DNA from: Tateyamaria omphalii
Lineage (GTDB): Bacteria > Pseudomonadota > Alphaproteobacteria > Rhodobacterales > Rhodobacteraceae
DNA length: 64,000 nt
Direction: 5' to 3'
Assembly: GCF_019802125.1 (NCBI RefSeq)
Contig: NZ_JAHVHT010000005.1
Location: 248,001 to 312,000 of the forward strand
The notes beneath the pieces were generated by a model. It ran no database searches, was not told the origin of the DNA, and was given only the letters and a program-made list of their open reading frames with translations. Both the position numbers and the translations under genes were made by a program. How positions within the stretch are numbered: the stretch's first letter is position 1; each line of letters opens with the position of its first letter. Below, one piece after another: positions 43,908 through 54,131 of the stretch.

Positions 43908-45218
43908 ATGAAAAAGTATCTATTCGGCGCACTTGCTGCGACCACTGCGCTGTCGCCGGTGGCAGCCACGGCCGAAACAGAAATTCAGTTCTGGCACGCT
44001 TTTACCGGCCGCTTGGGTGAGCTTGTCGCTGCTCAGGTCGAAGAGTTCAACGCAAGTCAAAGTGACTACACAGTCGTTCAAAGCCACAAGGGCAATTACT
44101 CTGAAACGCTGAATGCTGGCATCGCGGCCTTCCGTGCCGAGGAACAGCCGCATGTTCTGATGGTCTTTGAAGTTGGAACGGCGACGATGATGGCTGCCGG
44201 CGGAGCGATTAAGCCGGTATATGAGGTGATGGCAGAGAGCGGTGCCGATTTTGATCCGGATGCTTACATCGGCGCGGTCAAAGGGTATTATACCACCACA
44301 GATGGCCAGATGTTGTCGCTGCCTTTCAACTCGTCCACACCTGTGCTGTGGGTGAACCGCGACGCATTCGAAGCGGCGGGTGTGGATCCCGACATGGATC
44401 TGTCCACTTGGGAGAATGTGGGCGAGGCGCTGGACGCGCTGAAAGCCGGGGGCGAGGAATGCCCGCTGGTCACTGCCTGGCAAAGCTGGATCCACCTTGA
44501 GAACTTCTCGGCCTATCACGATGTGCCTTTTGCCAGCCAGGACAACGGTTTTGCTGGTCTTGATACTGAATTGATGCTCAACGGCCCCGCTCAAGTGGCA
44601 CACCTGAGTGCCATGGGGCAGTGGGCCGAGGACGGCAAGTTCATCTATACCGGGCGTCGGAACGAAGGTGGTGCGAATTTCCGTGCGGGTGAATGCGCTC
44701 TCTTTACCGAAAGCTCGGCTGGCTATGCCGGGATCAAGGCCGAAGCGGAATTCGATTTCGATGTTCGCCCCTTGCCTTACTGGAAGGCAGTCGCGGATGA
44801 GCCGCAGAACACGATCATTGGCGGTGCGTCGCTCTGGATCATGTCCGGTCATGATGCCGAGGAATACAAGGGCGTGGGCGAGTTCCTGAGCTTCTTGTCG
44901 ACCTCGGACGTGCAGGCGTCTTGGCACCAGAACACAGGCTATCTGCCCATTACTGGCGAAGCGGGTGACGCCACCCGTGCAGCGGGCTTTTATGAACAGA
45001 ATCCGGGCACGGACATTGCCGTGATCCAGATGACCGCCAAGGAGCCGACGGCCAATTCCAAAGGCCTGCGCCTTGGTTCATTTGACCAGATCCGCGGGAT
45101 CATCGACGAAGAGTTGGAGGCCATCTGGTCCGGCGACAAGTCCGCGCAAGAGGCGATGGACAGTGCGAAAGAACGGGGCGACACGCTGCTGCGCCGTTTT
45201 GAATCGGCCAATCGCTAA
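43908..45218 (+). CDS. ugpB: UgpB-like solute-binding protein of an ABC importer
   Basis: A 436-residue family 1 binding protein with a Sec signal peptide (MKKYLFGALAATTALSPVAATA). The start follows a GGGAGGA site; the frame upstream to 43809 is not used. The mature N-terminus EIQFWHAFTGRLGELVAAQVEEFNAS and the later QDNGFAGLDTELMLNGP fit UgpB, which binds sn-glycerol-3-phosphate or glycerophosphodiesters. The ligand could be another polyol phosphate or sugar. Permeases and ATPase follow in the order B-A-E-C, the usual ugp order. A GC-rich hairpin follows the stop. Confidence 0.87.
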   Translation: MKKYLFGALAATTALSPVAATAETEIQFWHAFTGRLGELVAAQVEEFNASQSDYTVVQSHKGNYSETLNAGIAAFRAEEQPHVLMVFEVGTATMMAAGGAIKPVYEVMAESGADFDPDAYIGAVKGYYTTTDGQMLSLPFNSSTPVLWVNRDAFEAAGVDPDMDLSTWENVGEALDALKAGGEECPLVTAWQSWIHLENFSAYHDVPFASQDNGFAGLDTELMLNGPAQVAHLSAMGQWAEDGKFIYTGRRNEGGANFRAGECALFTESSAGYAGIKAEAEFDFDVRPLPYWKAVADEPQNTIIGGASLWIMSGHDAEEYKGVGEFLSFLSTSDVQASWHQNTGYLPITGEAGDATRAAGFYEQNPGTDIAVIQMTAKEPTANSKGLRLGSFDQIRGIIDEELEAIWSGDKSAQEAMDSAKERGDTLLRRFESANR

Positions 45219-45231
45219 CGTCTGAACACGC

Positions 45232-45253
45232 GGCGGGCCTTGCGGGGCCCGCC
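45232..45253 (+). terminator. Intercistronic hairpin between ugpB and ugpA
   Basis: GGCGGGCC (45232-45239) pairs with GGCCCGCC (45246-45253) around a six-base loop, followed by a pyrimidine stretch CTTTCCTTT. It lies 13 bases after the ugpB stop. It could act as a partial terminator or a stabilising 3' end, keeping the binding protein more abundant than the permeases. Confidence 0.7.
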
Positions 45254-45276
45254 CTTTCCTTTGACCGGAAGCAACC

Positions 45277-46158
45277 ATGGAAAAGCGCGTTACATTCAAA
45301 GGCTGGTTGCTGCCGCTTGCCCTGATCGCGCCTCAGGTGGTCATTTCGGCGGTTTTCTTTTTCTACCCGGCTGCACAGGCCATCTGGCAGTCATTGTTCA
45401 TCCCGGACCCGTTTGGGTTGTCCGCCAAATTCGTCGGTCTGGGGAATTTCGAATTTCTGCTCTCTGACAAGTTCTATCGTGCATCGTTCCTGACCACGGC
45501 GGTGTTTTCGATCCTTGTCACCTTGTGTTCGATGATCCCGGCCTTGTTTCTGGCAGTGATCGCGGATCGGTTGATCAAGGGGTCGGGCGTCTATCGCACT
45601 ATGTTGATCTGGCCCTATGCCGTTGCCCCGGCAGTGGCAGGGGTGTTGTGGCTGTTCATGTTCAACACCCGCGTCGGTGTCGTATCATGGTACCTCGGTC
45701 AGCTTGGCTATGACTGGAACCACGTGCTGAACGGGGGAGAGGCCATGGGCCTTGTCGTGGTCGCCTCGGCCTGGGGGCGGATCAGTTATAACTTCCTGTT
45801 CTTCTTTGCTGCCCTGCAGTCCGTGCCAAGGTCGGTGATCGAGGCGGCGGCCATTGACGGCGCGCATTTCTGGCGCCGCTTTTTCACAATCGTTTTGCCG
45901 CTGATCACGCCGACTGCCTTCTTTCTGCTGGTCGTGAACATCGTCTATTCCTTCTTCGAGACGTTCGGGGTGATCCACACGATCACGGCGGGCGGGCCGC
46001 AACAGTCGACGACCATCCTGGTGTACAAGGTGTTCTCGGACGGTTTCGTCGGCCAGGACCTCGGGTCGTCCGCCGCGCAGTCCGTGATCCTGCTGTTCGT
46101 CGTTGGTCTGCTGACGGTGATCCAGTTCAAATACATCGAAAAGCGGGTGCATTACTGA
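45277..46158 (+). CDS. ugpA: UgpA-like ABC permease
   Basis: A 293-residue MalF-type permease with six membrane segments, starting with [29 protein letters not shown]. The coupling loop reads [24 protein letters not shown], the EAA motif. [27 protein letters not shown] is typical of UgpA. It overlaps ugpE by one base (stop TGA shares its A with the ATG). The ATG start follows a GGAAGCAACC stretch that includes a modest ribosome site. Confidence 0.9.
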   Translation: MEKRVTFKGWLLPLALIAPQVVISAVFFFYPAAQAIWQSLFIPDPFGLSAKFVGLGNFEFLLSDKFYRASFLTTAVFSILVTLCSMIPALFLAVIADRLIKGSGVYRTMLIWPYAVAPAVAGVLWLFMFNTRVGVVSWYLGQLGYDWNHVLNGGEAMGLVVVASAWGRISYNFLFFFAALQSVPRSVIEAAAIDGAHFWRRFFTIVLPLITPTAFFLLVVNIVYSFFETFGVIHTITAGGPQQSTTILVYKVFSDGFVGQDLGSSAAQSVILLFVVGLLTVIQFKYIEKRVHY

Positions 46159-47015
46159 TGGCCTCCGAGCGTCATGGCATGGTCGAAAAGCGCGGGGCAG
46201 GGCTGTGGCTGACCCACGTGTTCATGATCCTTGGTGTCCTCGTGATCTTCTTTCCGATTTGGCTGGCCTTTGTTGCGTCAACCGTGACCCAGCCCGAGAT
46301 CGTACAGCCGCCCATGCCGCTGTGGCCCGGTGATCAGTTCTGGGAGAATTATAGCCGGGCTCTGCTTTCTGGGGTGAATGTGCCGGTATCGACCATGTTG
46401 TTGAACAGTTTTGTCATGGCGATGGGCATCGCGGTGGGTAAGATCGTCATTTCCCTTCTGTCCGCTTTTGCCATCGTCTATTTCCGCTTTCCGGGGCGCA
46501 CGACCTTTTTCTGGCTGATTTTTTTGACGCTGATGCTGCCAGTCGAGGTCCGCATCGTGCCCACGTTTGAAGTGGTCGCGGGGTTTGGGATGCTCAACAG
46601 CTATTCCGGCCTGATTTTTCCGCTGATCGCGTCAGCCACTGCGACATTCCTGTTCCGACAATTCTTTCTGACCATCCCGGACGAACTGGCCGAGGCTGCC
46701 CGTGTTGATGGCGCGCGGCCTATGCGGTTCTTTGTCGACATCGTGGTTCCGATGAGCCGTACAAACATTGCGGCCCTGTTCGTGATCTTGTTCATCTATG
46801 GCTGGAACCAGTACCTGTGGCCGTTGCTGATCACCACGGACCCCGAAATGAACACCATCGTGATGGGCATCAAGCAGATGTTCCCGTCAGGTGACGATGT
46901 GGCTGAGTGGCCGGTGATCATGGCGACGTCGATCCTGGCGATGATCCCTCCAGTCATCGTGGTGGTGTCGATGCAGAAGCTTTTTGTCCGCGGCCTTGTC
47001 GATAGCGAGAAATAA
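46158..47015 (+). CDS. ugpE: UgpE-like ABC permease
   Basis: A 285-residue MalG-type permease. Membrane segments include [26 protein letters not shown] and [23 protein letters not shown]. The coupling loop is [28 protein letters not shown], and the [25 protein letters not shown] stretch is typical of UgpE. It forms the heterodimeric channel with UgpA. The ATPase gene follows two bases after the stop. Confidence 0.9.
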   Translation: MASERHGMVEKRGAGLWLTHVFMILGVLVIFFPIWLAFVASTVTQPEIVQPPMPLWPGDQFWENYSRALLSGVNVPVSTMLLNSFVMAMGIAVGKIVISLLSAFAIVYFRFPGRTTFFWLIFLTLMLPVEVRIVPTFEVVAGFGMLNSYSGLIFPLIASATATFLFRQFFLTIPDELAEAARVDGARPMRFFVDIVVPMSRTNIAALFVILFIYGWNQYLWPLLITTDPEMNTIVMGIKQMFPSGDDVAEWPVIMATSILAMIPPVIVVVSMQKLFVRGLVDSEK

Positions 47016-47017
47016 CC

Positions 47018-48073
47018 ATGGCGACCGTTACCCTTCAGAACGTCAAGAAGAGCTTTGGCACGACGGATGTGATCCACGGCATCGATACCGAGATTGCCGA
47101 TGGAGAGTTCATTGTGATCGTTGGGCCATCAGGCTGTGGAAAGTCGACCCTTTTGCGCATGGTCGCCGGACTTGAGACGGTGACCGCAGGCGATGTGCTG
47201 ATCGGTGGAGAAAGGGCCAACGACAAGGAGCCGATGGATCGAGACATCGCGATGGTGTTTCAGAACTACGCTCTTTATCCGCACATGTCGGTGCGTCAGA
47301 ATATGGGATACGGGCTGAAGATCGCGGGTCTGCCAAAGGCCGAGATTGAAGCCAAGGTACAAAACGCCGCTAAGCTGCTGCAACTTGAAGCTCTGCTGGA
47401 CCGCAAACCGCGAGAGTTGTCAGGCGGGCAGCGTCAGCGCGTTGCAATGGGTCGCGCCATTGTGCGCGAGCCTGCTGTCTTTCTGTTCGATGAACCGTTG
47501 TCGAACCTTGATGCGAAATTGCGGGTGCAGATGCGCCTTGAGATCCGCGAGCTTCAGGACAAGCTGGGCATAACCTCGCTTTACGTGACCCATGACCAGG
47601 TCGAAGCGATGACCATGGCGGACCGCATGATTGTGATGAACGGTGGGGTGGCTGAACAGATCGGGACGCCGCTGGAGGTCTACGAGACACCCAGTACGCT
47701 CTTTGCGGCGCAATTCATCGGCAGTCCCGCGATGAACGTGTTCGATGCACAGGTGAGCGCAGGCGCGATCAAGATCGGGGATGCGGTGATCGGACCTGCC
47801 ACATACGGTGACGGTGCGGTCAAACTTGGGATCCGGCCCGAACACATGGTGCCTGATGATCAGGGCCCATTGTTCACCTTGATTCAAATGTCCGAGCCGT
47901 TGGGCGCCAATACGCTACTGCACGGACGTTTGGAGGCTTGCGACGAAGCGATCACAATCAGTTTGGCCGGGGTGCATCCGGTTGAGGGTAGGGCGGTTCC
48001 CATGCGGTTTTCGGTGGATCCTGCGAACATACATCTCTTCGACGCTACCTCTGGCCGTCGGCTGACTGCGTAG
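47018..48073 (+). CDS. ugpC: UgpC/MalK-like ABC ATPase
   Basis: A 351-residue ATPase of the MalK group. Walker A is GPSGCGKST, the Q-loop [15 protein letters not shown], the signature [15 protein letters not shown], and Walker [17 protein letters not shown], with [14 protein letters not shown] supplying the switch His. A C-terminal TOBE-type regulatory domain starts near residue 240 ([14 protein letters not shown] and KLGIRPEHM). It completes the importer and is the last gene of the operon. The gap up to the convergent ligase gene (48074-48145) shows no strong terminator. Confidence 0.92.
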   Translation: MATVTLQNVKKSFGTTDVIHGIDTEIADGEFIVIVGPSGCGKSTLLRMVAGLETVTAGDVLIGGERANDKEPMDRDIAMVFQNYALYPHMSVRQNMGYGLKIAGLPKAEIEAKVQNAAKLLQLEALLDRKPRELSGGQRQRVAMGRAIVREPAVFLFDEPLSNLDAKLRVQMRLEIRELQDKLGITSLYVTHDQVEAMTMADRMIVMNGGVAEQIGTPLEVYETPSTLFAAQFIGSPAMNVFDAQVSAGAIKIGDAVIGPATYGDGAVKLGIRPEHMVPDDQGPLFTLIQMSEPLGANTLLHGRLEACDEAITISLAGVHPVEGRAVPMRFSVDPANIHLFDATSGRRLTA

Positions 48074-48145
48074 GTCCTCAGCGTTTACGCAGCAGCTTCG
48101 ATAAACTTCCTAGAACAATGGAGACTGACTGCAGGTCGCAAATAA

Positions 48146-49633
48146 CTAGGTCAACTCAGCCAGCTTCAGTCGCTGGATTTTACCCGATGGCCCTTTGGGC
48201 AATTCGTCCAGAAAATGGATGCTGTCCGGGGATTTGAACGCGCCAAGCCGTTGGTGGCATAACTCGATCAGCGCGGCTTCGGATACATTTGACCCTGGCT
48301 TGACGCAGACAGCTGCTTCGACCCGTTCGCCATAGCTTGTGCAGGGCCGGGCAAAGGCGGCCGCCTCTATGATATCCGGCTCTGAATACAGCACCTCGTC
48401 AATCTCACGCGGCGCGATGTTCTCGCCGCCCTTGATGATCAGCTCCTTCAGCCGCCCGGTGACAAAGACATAGCCGTCCTCGTCGATATGCCCCAAATCC
48501 CCGGTGCGTAGCCAGTCACCGGCAAGAGTCTTCGCCGTGGTCTCTGGGTTGTGCAGATACTCGACCATCACATTTGGCCCGCGAATGGCGATCTCCCCCT
48601 CCTGCATCGGCGGGGCATCGGTCAGATCAGCGGTCAGAATGCGCACTTCGTTGCCATAGGCCATACCGGGCGAGCCAATCTTGCGCTTGCCCGGCGGCAG
48701 CGGGTTCGACAGGATTTGTGCCGCTGTCTCGGTCAGCCCCATCGTCTCGATGATCGGAACCTCGAACCGTTCCTCAAACGCCGCTTGCGTCTCCACCGCC
48801 AACGCTGAGGACGCCGACCGGCCGAACCGCAACCGCGCTGATAGCGCCGAACTGGGGTCCGCCTGGCCATGCAGCAGATGGCTGATGATCGTCGGCACCA
48901 CGGAAAACCAGGTTACCTCACCCCGTTCCGCCTGATCCCAGAACTTGCCCGCAGAAAAGCGGGCCGTCATCGCCAACGACCCGCCGGACACGAGCGACCC
49001 CATCAGCGTTACGCACAACCCGTTGATGTGGTAGATCGGCAAGACGCAAAAGCCGCGATCCTTCGCCGTCAACTCATGCGCAATCGCCGTTGTCCACCCC
49101 CCCGCCAGCAGACTCGCATGGGTATGTACCACCCCCTTGGGTCGCCCGGTCGTACCTGATGTGTACATCAGCAGCGCATGATGCGTCGGATCGACGTCAG
49201 GCAACTCGGCCCTTTGCCGCAACATCCTCGGCTCAAGAATACTCAACCGCTCCGGCGCGATGCGCGCAATCGTCTCCCGCTGCCCTTCATGCACAAACGC
49301 AAACCGCGCGCCACTGTGATCCAGCGCATAGCCAATCCCATCCGCCCCCGCCGCCAGGTTGATCATCGTGGCCCGAAACCCGCCATACAGAGCGGCATAC
49401 AACGCCACGACCCCGTCCCACCCGTTGGGATGCACGATGGCGACACTCTCGCCCCGCGCCACGCCCAGACCGGCCAGCCCGCAGGCCGCCGCCCGCGCCT
49501 CATCCCGCAGAGCGGGCCACTCCAGCACCTCCCCCGTCTCGGGAAAGACAATAGCCACACCCCCAGCTTCGGCCCGGGCATCCAGCCAGTCCCGCACCGT
49601 CCCGTCCGGAGGCCTTTCCCGGTCAAAGATCAT
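48146..49633 (-). CDS. AMP-forming acyl-CoA ligase, probable sulfoacetate-CoA ligase
   Basis: A 495-residue ANL-superfamily enzyme: LLMYTSGTTGRPKGVVHTH near residue 155, MGLTETAAQILSNPLPPGKRKIGSPG, TGDLGHIDEDGYVFVTGRLKELIIKGGENI, and the catalytic Lys in PKGPSGKIQR at the C-terminus. It overlaps the acylating aldehyde dehydrogenase by four bases. Ligase plus CoA-acylating dehydrogenase converts a carboxylate through its CoA ester to an aldehyde. This is the SauT-SauS pair known for sulfoacetate in Cupriavidus. Here a TTT importer stands in for SauU. Sulfoacetate is the best guess; other small acids cannot be excluded. Confidence 0.85.
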   Translation of the reverse strand: MIFDRERPPDGTVRDWLDARAEAGGVAIVFPETGEVLEWPALRDEARAAACGLAGLGVARGESVAIVHPNGWDGVVALYAALYGGFRATMINLAAGADGIGYALDHSGARFAFVHEGQRETIARIAPERLSILEPRMLRQRAELPDVDPTHHALLMYTSGTTGRPKGVVHTHASLLAGGWTTAIAHELTAKDRGFCVLPIYHINGLCVTLMGSLVSGGSLAMTARFSAGKFWDQAERGEVTWFSVVPTIISHLLHGQADPSSALSARLRFGRSASSALAVETQAAFEERFEVPIIETMGLTETAAQILSNPLPPGKRKIGSPGMAYGNEVRILTADLTDAPPMQEGEIAIRGPNVMVEYLHNPETTAKTLAGDWLRTGDLGHIDEDGYVFVTGRLKELIIKGGENIAPREIDEVLYSEPDIIEAAAFARPCTSYGERVEAAVCVKPGSNVSEAALIELCHQRLGAFKSPDSIHFLDELPKGPSGKIQRLKLAELT

Positions 49634-51030
49634 TTCCCGACCGCGCCCCAGTACTCGGCAAAGATCTCGTCCACTGACGGCTCATCCGACGGGATCTCCC
49701 GCACGATCTTGGTGGTTTGCAGGAAGTGCCGCCAATGCAGGTTGGTATCGATGGAATTGCCGCCCCACGCGCCACACCCCATGGACAGCGAAAACGGCAT
49801 CCCGTTTGTGAACGACCCGCCAGTCGCGAAAGTATGCGCCTGGTTCACAATCACGCGGCTCGTTGGAACGGCCCGCGCCAGGACCAGGGCACGCCTGTCC
49901 ACAGAGGTATGAAGACCCACCGAGTGTCCCGCCCCCTGATGCAGCTGGATCTCTGTCGTGATGCGCACCGCATCGTCAAAATCCCGCGCCCGGTAGACGC
50001 TCAGCACCCGGCTCAGCTTTTCGCCCGACAAGGGATGATCCGGCCCAATGCCACGGGTCTCGACGGCCAGATAGGACGTGCCCGCAGGCACCTCGCCTAC
50101 CAGACCCAACGTCTCGATCATGGCACCGGCATCCTGCGCGATGGCACGGGGGTTCAAATGGCCCTTCACCCACAGACGCTCCACCACCAGCGCCTCATCC
50201 GTGATCAGCGCACCGCCCGTCCGCGCCATCTCGGCGACAAAGGCATCGTACACAGCATCCACCACGACAACCGCATTCTCCGACGAACAGGAGGTCGCAT
50301 TGTCAAACGTCTTGGACGCCGCAATCTTGTCGGCGGCGGCGGCCAGATCGGCGGTCTCGTCCACGATCACCGCCACATTCCCCGCCCCCACAGCCAAGGC
50401 AGGCGTGCCCGAGGTATAAGCGCGCCGCACATTGTTCTGACTGCCCGTGACAACGATCAGATCGGCCGCTTCCAACAGCCGCTGCGTGCTCTCCTTCGAC
50501 CCGCGACCGGGGATCATCTGCACCAGATCGAGGTCGATCCCCAGCTTGTCGAACTCCGCATGGACATAGCCCAACAGCGCCTCGCAGGTCGGCACCCCCT
50601 TGGGTGACGGGGACAGCACGATGGCATTGCCGCACTTCAAAGCGTTGATGATGTTGTTGGCGGGTGTCGCACCGGGATTGGTCGACGGCACGACAGCACC
50701 AATCACACCCATGGGCCGCGCCACCTCGGTGATGCCGGTGGCTGGATCGTCACTGATGACACCATGGGTGCGCACTCCCTTGATGTCGCGCATCAACCCC
50801 AATGTCTTACGATGGTTTTTGATGATTTTGTCAGGCACATTGCCCAGCCCCGTCGTCTCGACGGCCAGCTCCGCCAGATGCCGGTTTCGGGTGGGTTCCA
50901 TGATTGCCCAGGCCGCCGCCTCTGCCGCGCGATCATAGCGCTCTTGCGATCCCTCCCGCTCAAACGCGGCCTGCGCTGCTCGCGCGCCCGCCACAAGGGC
51001 ATCTACCTCGGCAATCACTTCATCGGACAT
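49630..51030 (-). CDS. CoA-acylating aldehyde dehydrogenase, probable sulfoacetaldehyde dehydrogenase
   Basis: A 466-residue acylating dehydrogenase, lacking the alcohol dehydrogenase half of AdhE-type proteins. The catalytic Cys248 lies in FDNATSCSSENAVVV. The NAD-binding part shows GVIGAVVPSTNPGATPANNIINALKCGNAIVLSPSPKG, and a later TGSQNNVRRAYTSGTPALAVGAGN is typical of the group that includes SauS. It would reduce sulfoacetyl-CoA to sulfoacetaldehyde, the substrate of Xsc. No xsc gene is in the window. It lies after the TctC gene and a hairpin and before the ligase gene, with which it overlaps by four bases. Confidence 0.86.
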   Translation of the reverse strand: MSDEVIAEVDALVAGARAAQAAFEREGSQERYDRAAEAAAWAIMEPTRNRHLAELAVETTGLGNVPDKIIKNHRKTLGLMRDIKGVRTHGVISDDPATGITEVARPMGVIGAVVPSTNPGATPANNIINALKCGNAIVLSPSPKGVPTCEALLGYVHAEFDKLGIDLDLVQMIPGRGSKESTQRLLEAADLIVVTGSQNNVRRAYTSGTPALAVGAGNVAVIVDETADLAAAADKIAASKTFDNATSCSSENAVVVVDAVYDAFVAEMARTGGALITDEALVVERLWVKGHLNPRAIAQDAGAMIETLGLVGEVPAGTSYLAVETRGIGPDHPLSGEKLSRVLSVYRARDFDDAVRITTEIQLHQGAGHSVGLHTSVDRRALVLARAVPTSRVIVNQAHTFATGGSFTNGMPFSLSMGCGAWGGNSIDTNLHWRHFLQTTKIVREIPSDEPSVDEIFAEYWGAVGK

Positions 51031-51053
51031 CTCGGGCTTCCTGACATGGGGAC

Positions 51054-51077
51054 GCAGCGCCCAACAAAGGGCGCTGC
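51054..51077 (-). terminator. Intercistronic hairpin after tctC
   Basis: GCAGCGCCC (51054-51062) and GGGCGCTGC (51069-51077) form a perfect nine-pair stem with a six-base loop. On the coding strand it follows the tctC stop by ten bases and precedes the dehydrogenase start by 23. No T-run is present, so it looks like a stability or attenuation hairpin rather than a full terminator. Confidence 0.7.
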
Positions 51078-51087
51078 AAAGGTCTCT

Positions 51088-52056
51088 CTACAGCCCCGCA
51101 AGCAGCGCTTCGAGGGTCTTTTGACGCGCCGCCCACATCGCAAGCACCTCGTCGCGGGTCATGATGTGCATGGGCGAGCCACCGGCCTCCATACGCTTTT
51201 GCACACGGGCGTTTTCAAACATGGTCGGCACCACCTCGGCCAGACGGTCGATGACGCCCTGCGGCGTGCCCTTCGGCACCATCACACCGCGGAAGTTCAC
51301 GGACGCATTGTCGATGTCAAACCCCTGCTCCTTCATCGTGGGCACATCAGGCAAGAACGCATTGCGCTCCAGGTCAAAAACGCCAAGGATCTTCACGTTG
51401 CCCGCCGCCTGCGCGCGGAACGCATCGGACAGGTTGTTGACCCCGCCCAGCACTTCTCCGGCAATCACGGCACGCATGGCCCCGGCCCCGCCCGCATTGT
51501 TGGGGATATAGGCCAGTTTCACACCCGCCGCCTTCTCAAGCTGCAAGGCGGCAATGTGATGCCCCACAAACAGCCCCGCGCCCGAGAATGTCAGCCCGCC
51601 CGGGTTCTCCTTGGCATAGGCAACAACATCCGCCATCGAGTTGAAGTCGCTGTCGGCCCCCACGACAAAGACCGCAGGGTCCGCGCCCCAGTTCGCAATG
51701 GGCTCAAAATCATCGGTGGAGTACGAAACCCCACCCTCAATCGACTGCGCAATGAAGTGCGGCACGTTATAGGCACCCAGCGTATAGCCATCGGCCTCCG
51801 CCTCCGTCGCAAACCAGTTCCAGCCGACGCGACCGCCCGCACCGGGGCGGTTCAGGATGGCGATGGGCATCCCCAGCGCATCCTCGTTCCCAGCGGTCAT
51901 GGTCACGATGCGCGCCTGAAAGTCGGTCGCACCCCCGGCCCCATAGCTGACCATCATCATGATGGGCCGTTCGGGGTAACTCGCGTGCCCGTCAGCCAGC
52001 GCCGGTCCCGTCATCGCGGCGAGGGCAAGTGCCGCCCCTGCAATCCAGTGTTTCAT
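51088..52056 (-). CDS. TTT transporter solute-binding protein (TctC family)
   Basis: A 322-residue periplasmic protein with a Sec signal peptide (MKHWIAGAALALAAMTGPALA). TctC/BugD-family signs are YPERPIMMMVSYGAGGATDFQAR, PGAGGRVGWNWFATEAEADGYTLG and FSGAGLFVGHHIAALQLEKAAGVKLAYIPNNAGGAGAMRAVIAG. These proteins bind carboxylates or sulfonated carboxylates for the tripartite tricarboxylate transporter. Its genes for the membrane subunits lie just upstream. Sulfoacetate is inferred from the enzyme genes downstream. Confidence 0.92.
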   Translation of the reverse strand: MKHWIAGAALALAAMTGPALADGHASYPERPIMMMVSYGAGGATDFQARIVTMTAGNEDALGMPIAILNRPGAGGRVGWNWFATEAEADGYTLGAYNVPHFIAQSIEGGVSYSTDDFEPIANWGADPAVFVVGADSDFNSMADVVAYAKENPGGLTFSGAGLFVGHHIAALQLEKAAGVKLAYIPNNAGGAGAMRAVIAGEVLGGVNNLSDAFRAQAAGNVKILGVFDLERNAFLPDVPTMKEQGFDIDNASVNFRGVMVPKGTPQGVIDRLAEVVPTMFENARVQKRMEAGGSPMHIMTRDEVLAMWAARQKTLEALLAGL

Positions 52057-52094
52057 AGTATCCTCCCTAGGGTTAACTCTGCCGCTTCTGCGGT

Positions 52095-52559
52095 TCAGAA
52101 TAAGATTTCACGTGGTGTGAAGACGTTGAGCAGCTGGGCAAACAGCCCGTACATGACCAGCATGAAGCCCGCCGTGATGGCGATGCGCTTGGCCCATGTT
52201 TTCAGCTGCCTGTGCGGTGCCGGATCGTACAGCGACACCAGAATGAAAAACGCGATGGTGGTCGCGGTGTAGAACCCCAGCGCCTTGGCCGCCCAGAACA
52301 CATAGACCAGCGTCACCACCAGCCCCGGCGCCATGCGCAGCATCGCCTCTCCGCTGATCCCGTTGCCCACCTTGGTGCGGCCCAGCACAGCTTTAACGAA
52401 CGTCCAGATCGCCAGCACCGCAAAGACCGAAGAAATCAGGCGCGGAAAAACATACGCGTCCGCAGGTTCCTGCGTATAGCTGATATAGGCGATGGTCACG
52501 CCCACCGCAGCGATCAGGCCAGATGCAACGATATGCTGGCTGCGCGGCAGGCTCGTCAT
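52095..52559 (-). CDS. TTT transporter small membrane subunit (TctB family)
   Basis: A 154-residue protein with four membrane segments: HIVASGLIAAVGVTIAYISY, then LISSVFAVLAIWTFVKAVL, APGLVVTLVYVFWAAKALGFYTATTIAFFILVSL, and a last one near IAITAGFMLVMYGLFAQLL. This matches TctB in length and layout. It overlaps tctA by four bases and lies 38 bases before tctC. Its job is to assist the large channel subunit TctA. Confidence 0.88.
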   Translation of the reverse strand: MTSLPRSQHIVASGLIAAVGVTIAYISYTQEPADAYVFPRLISSVFAVLAIWTFVKAVLGRTKVGNGISGEAMLRMAPGLVVTLVYVFWAAKALGFYTATTIAFFILVSLYDPAPHRQLKTWAKRIAITAGFMLVMYGLFAQLLNVFTPREILF

Positions 52560-54085
52560 GACATCGCCTCCTCTTTGGCGACGGCGTCATCCTTCGTGGT
52601 GTAGCGGCGCTGCGCCACCTCCATCCAGACCGAGTAGCTGACCGACGCCAGCACGATCAGGATCAGCAGCCAGTTCAGCCAGCCGGTGAAGAAATAGCTG
52701 CCCATGCCCACCGTCGCGTTGGCGATCATCGACCCTTGGATAAAATTCGCCTCGGCAATCGGGCCCAGGATCAGGCCCAGCACCAGCGGCGCCGCGGAAA
52801 AGCCGAAGCGCTCCAAGAAATACATCCCTACCCCAAGGCTCGCCATGACATAGACGTCGCCCATCGAGTTTTGGACCGAATAGCTGCCAAAGACGGCCAA
52901 CCCTAGCACAACAGCCGCCATCACCGCATGGGGCACCCGTGCCACCCGCGCCGCCAGCCCCGCGATATACAGGCCAAAGATACACATCAGGATCTGACCG
53001 ATCAGCATCGAGTCAATGAACGTCCACGCCACCTGCGGATAGTTCATGAACAGGTCCGGCCCGGGGAAGATCCCGTGGATCAACAACCCACCCAGCAGCA
53101 CCGCCGCCGTGGGCGACCCGGGTATCGACAGTGTGAGCAGCGGCACCAGCGACGGCCCCACCATCGCATTGTTGGCGCTCTCGGCGGCGATCACCCCCTC
53201 GCTGTGCCCGGTGCCAAACTTCTCACTCTCCCGGCTGAACTTCTTGGACTGGTCGTAGGCGACAAGCCCCGCAATCTGCCCGCCCACCCCGGGGATCAGC
53301 CCAATGATCGACCCGGTGATGGTACCAATCGTCAGCGCCGTCTTACGCCGCAACACCTCGACAAAAGCCAGCCGAATGGGATGCCGCTTCACGCTGATGA
53401 TCTCCGCATCATCACTCGACCGCCCCTTCGTAAACATCGTGATCACCTGCGGAATGGCAAAGAGGCCAATCAACGCCGGAATGACATTGATCCCCCCGCT
53501 CACCGACGGGTGAAAGATAAACCGCTGCGCGCCCATGATGTCGTCAAAGCCGATGGTCGCCAGCCACAGCCCGATACAGCCCGCCAAAAGCCCCTTCACC
53601 ACCGAACTGGAATCGAGCGTCCCGATCACCGTCACCCCCAAAATCGCCAACCAGAACAGATGCGACGGCCCAAAGGCCAGCGCCCACTGCGCCAGCACGG
53701 GCGTCAGAAAGATCAACAGGAACACCCCGAACAGCCCACCGACGGCGGACGCCAGAAACGAAAGCTGCAACGCCTTCGCCCCCTCGCCCTTCGTCGCCAT
53801 CGTGTGCCCATCCAGCGTCGTGGCAATGTTTGCAGGCGCCCCCGGGATCTTCAGCAGGATCGCACTCACCGCACCTCCCGCCACAGTCGAGGTATAGGCC
53901 GCCCCGAGCAGGATCAGCCCCTGCTGCGGCTCCAACTGGAACGTAAACGGAATGAGCAGCGCCACCGCCATCGTCGGCGACAACCCCGGCGTCGCGCCCA
54001 GGATCAGACCGCCAATCGTGCCCAGCAGCAGCAACCCGAAATTGATCGGCGTGAACACATCGCCCATGTAAAACAGGAAATCCAA
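52556..54085 (-). CDS. TTT transporter large membrane subunit (TctA family)
   Basis: A large membrane protein of about 509 residues with roughly a dozen segments. TctA hallmarks are GTIGGLILGATPGLSPTMAVALLIPFTF near the N-terminus, KIPGAPANIATTLDGH, then GLIPGVGGQIAGLVAYDQSKKFS and FGTGHSEGVIAAESANNAMVGPSLVPLLTLSIPGSPTAAVLLGG. The start is uncertain: TTG codons at 54094 and 54085 and an ATG at 54067 are in frame. 54085 gives the best spacing from GGAGGAA. It begins the operon tctA-tctB-tctC-dehydrogenase-ligase. Confidence 0.9.
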   Translation of the reverse strand: MDFLFYMGDVFTPINFGLLLLGTIGGLILGATPGLSPTMAVALLIPFTFQLEPQQGLILLGAAYTSTVAGGAVSAILLKIPGAPANIATTLDGHTMATKGEGAKALQLSFLASAVGGLFGVFLLIFLTPVLAQWALAFGPSHLFWLAILGVTVIGTLDSSSVVKGLLAGCIGLWLATIGFDDIMGAQRFIFHPSVSGGINVIPALIGLFAIPQVITMFTKGRSSDDAEIISVKRHPIRLAFVEVLRRKTALTIGTITGSIIGLIPGVGGQIAGLVAYDQSKKFSRESEKFGTGHSEGVIAAESANNAMVGPSLVPLLTLSIPGSPTAAVLLGGLLIHGIFPGPDLFMNYPQVAWTFIDSMLIGQILMCIFGLYIAGLAARVARVPHAVMAAVVLGLAVFGSYSVQNSMGDVYVMASLGVGMYFLERFGFSAAPLVLGLILGPIAEANFIQGSMIANATVGMGSYFFTGWLNWLLILIVLASVSYSVWMEVAQRRYTTKDDAVAKEEAMS

Positions 54086-54131
54086 ACCGCCCAATTCCTC
54101 CCAGCTCAGGCTTGACCGACTACGCTAAGCG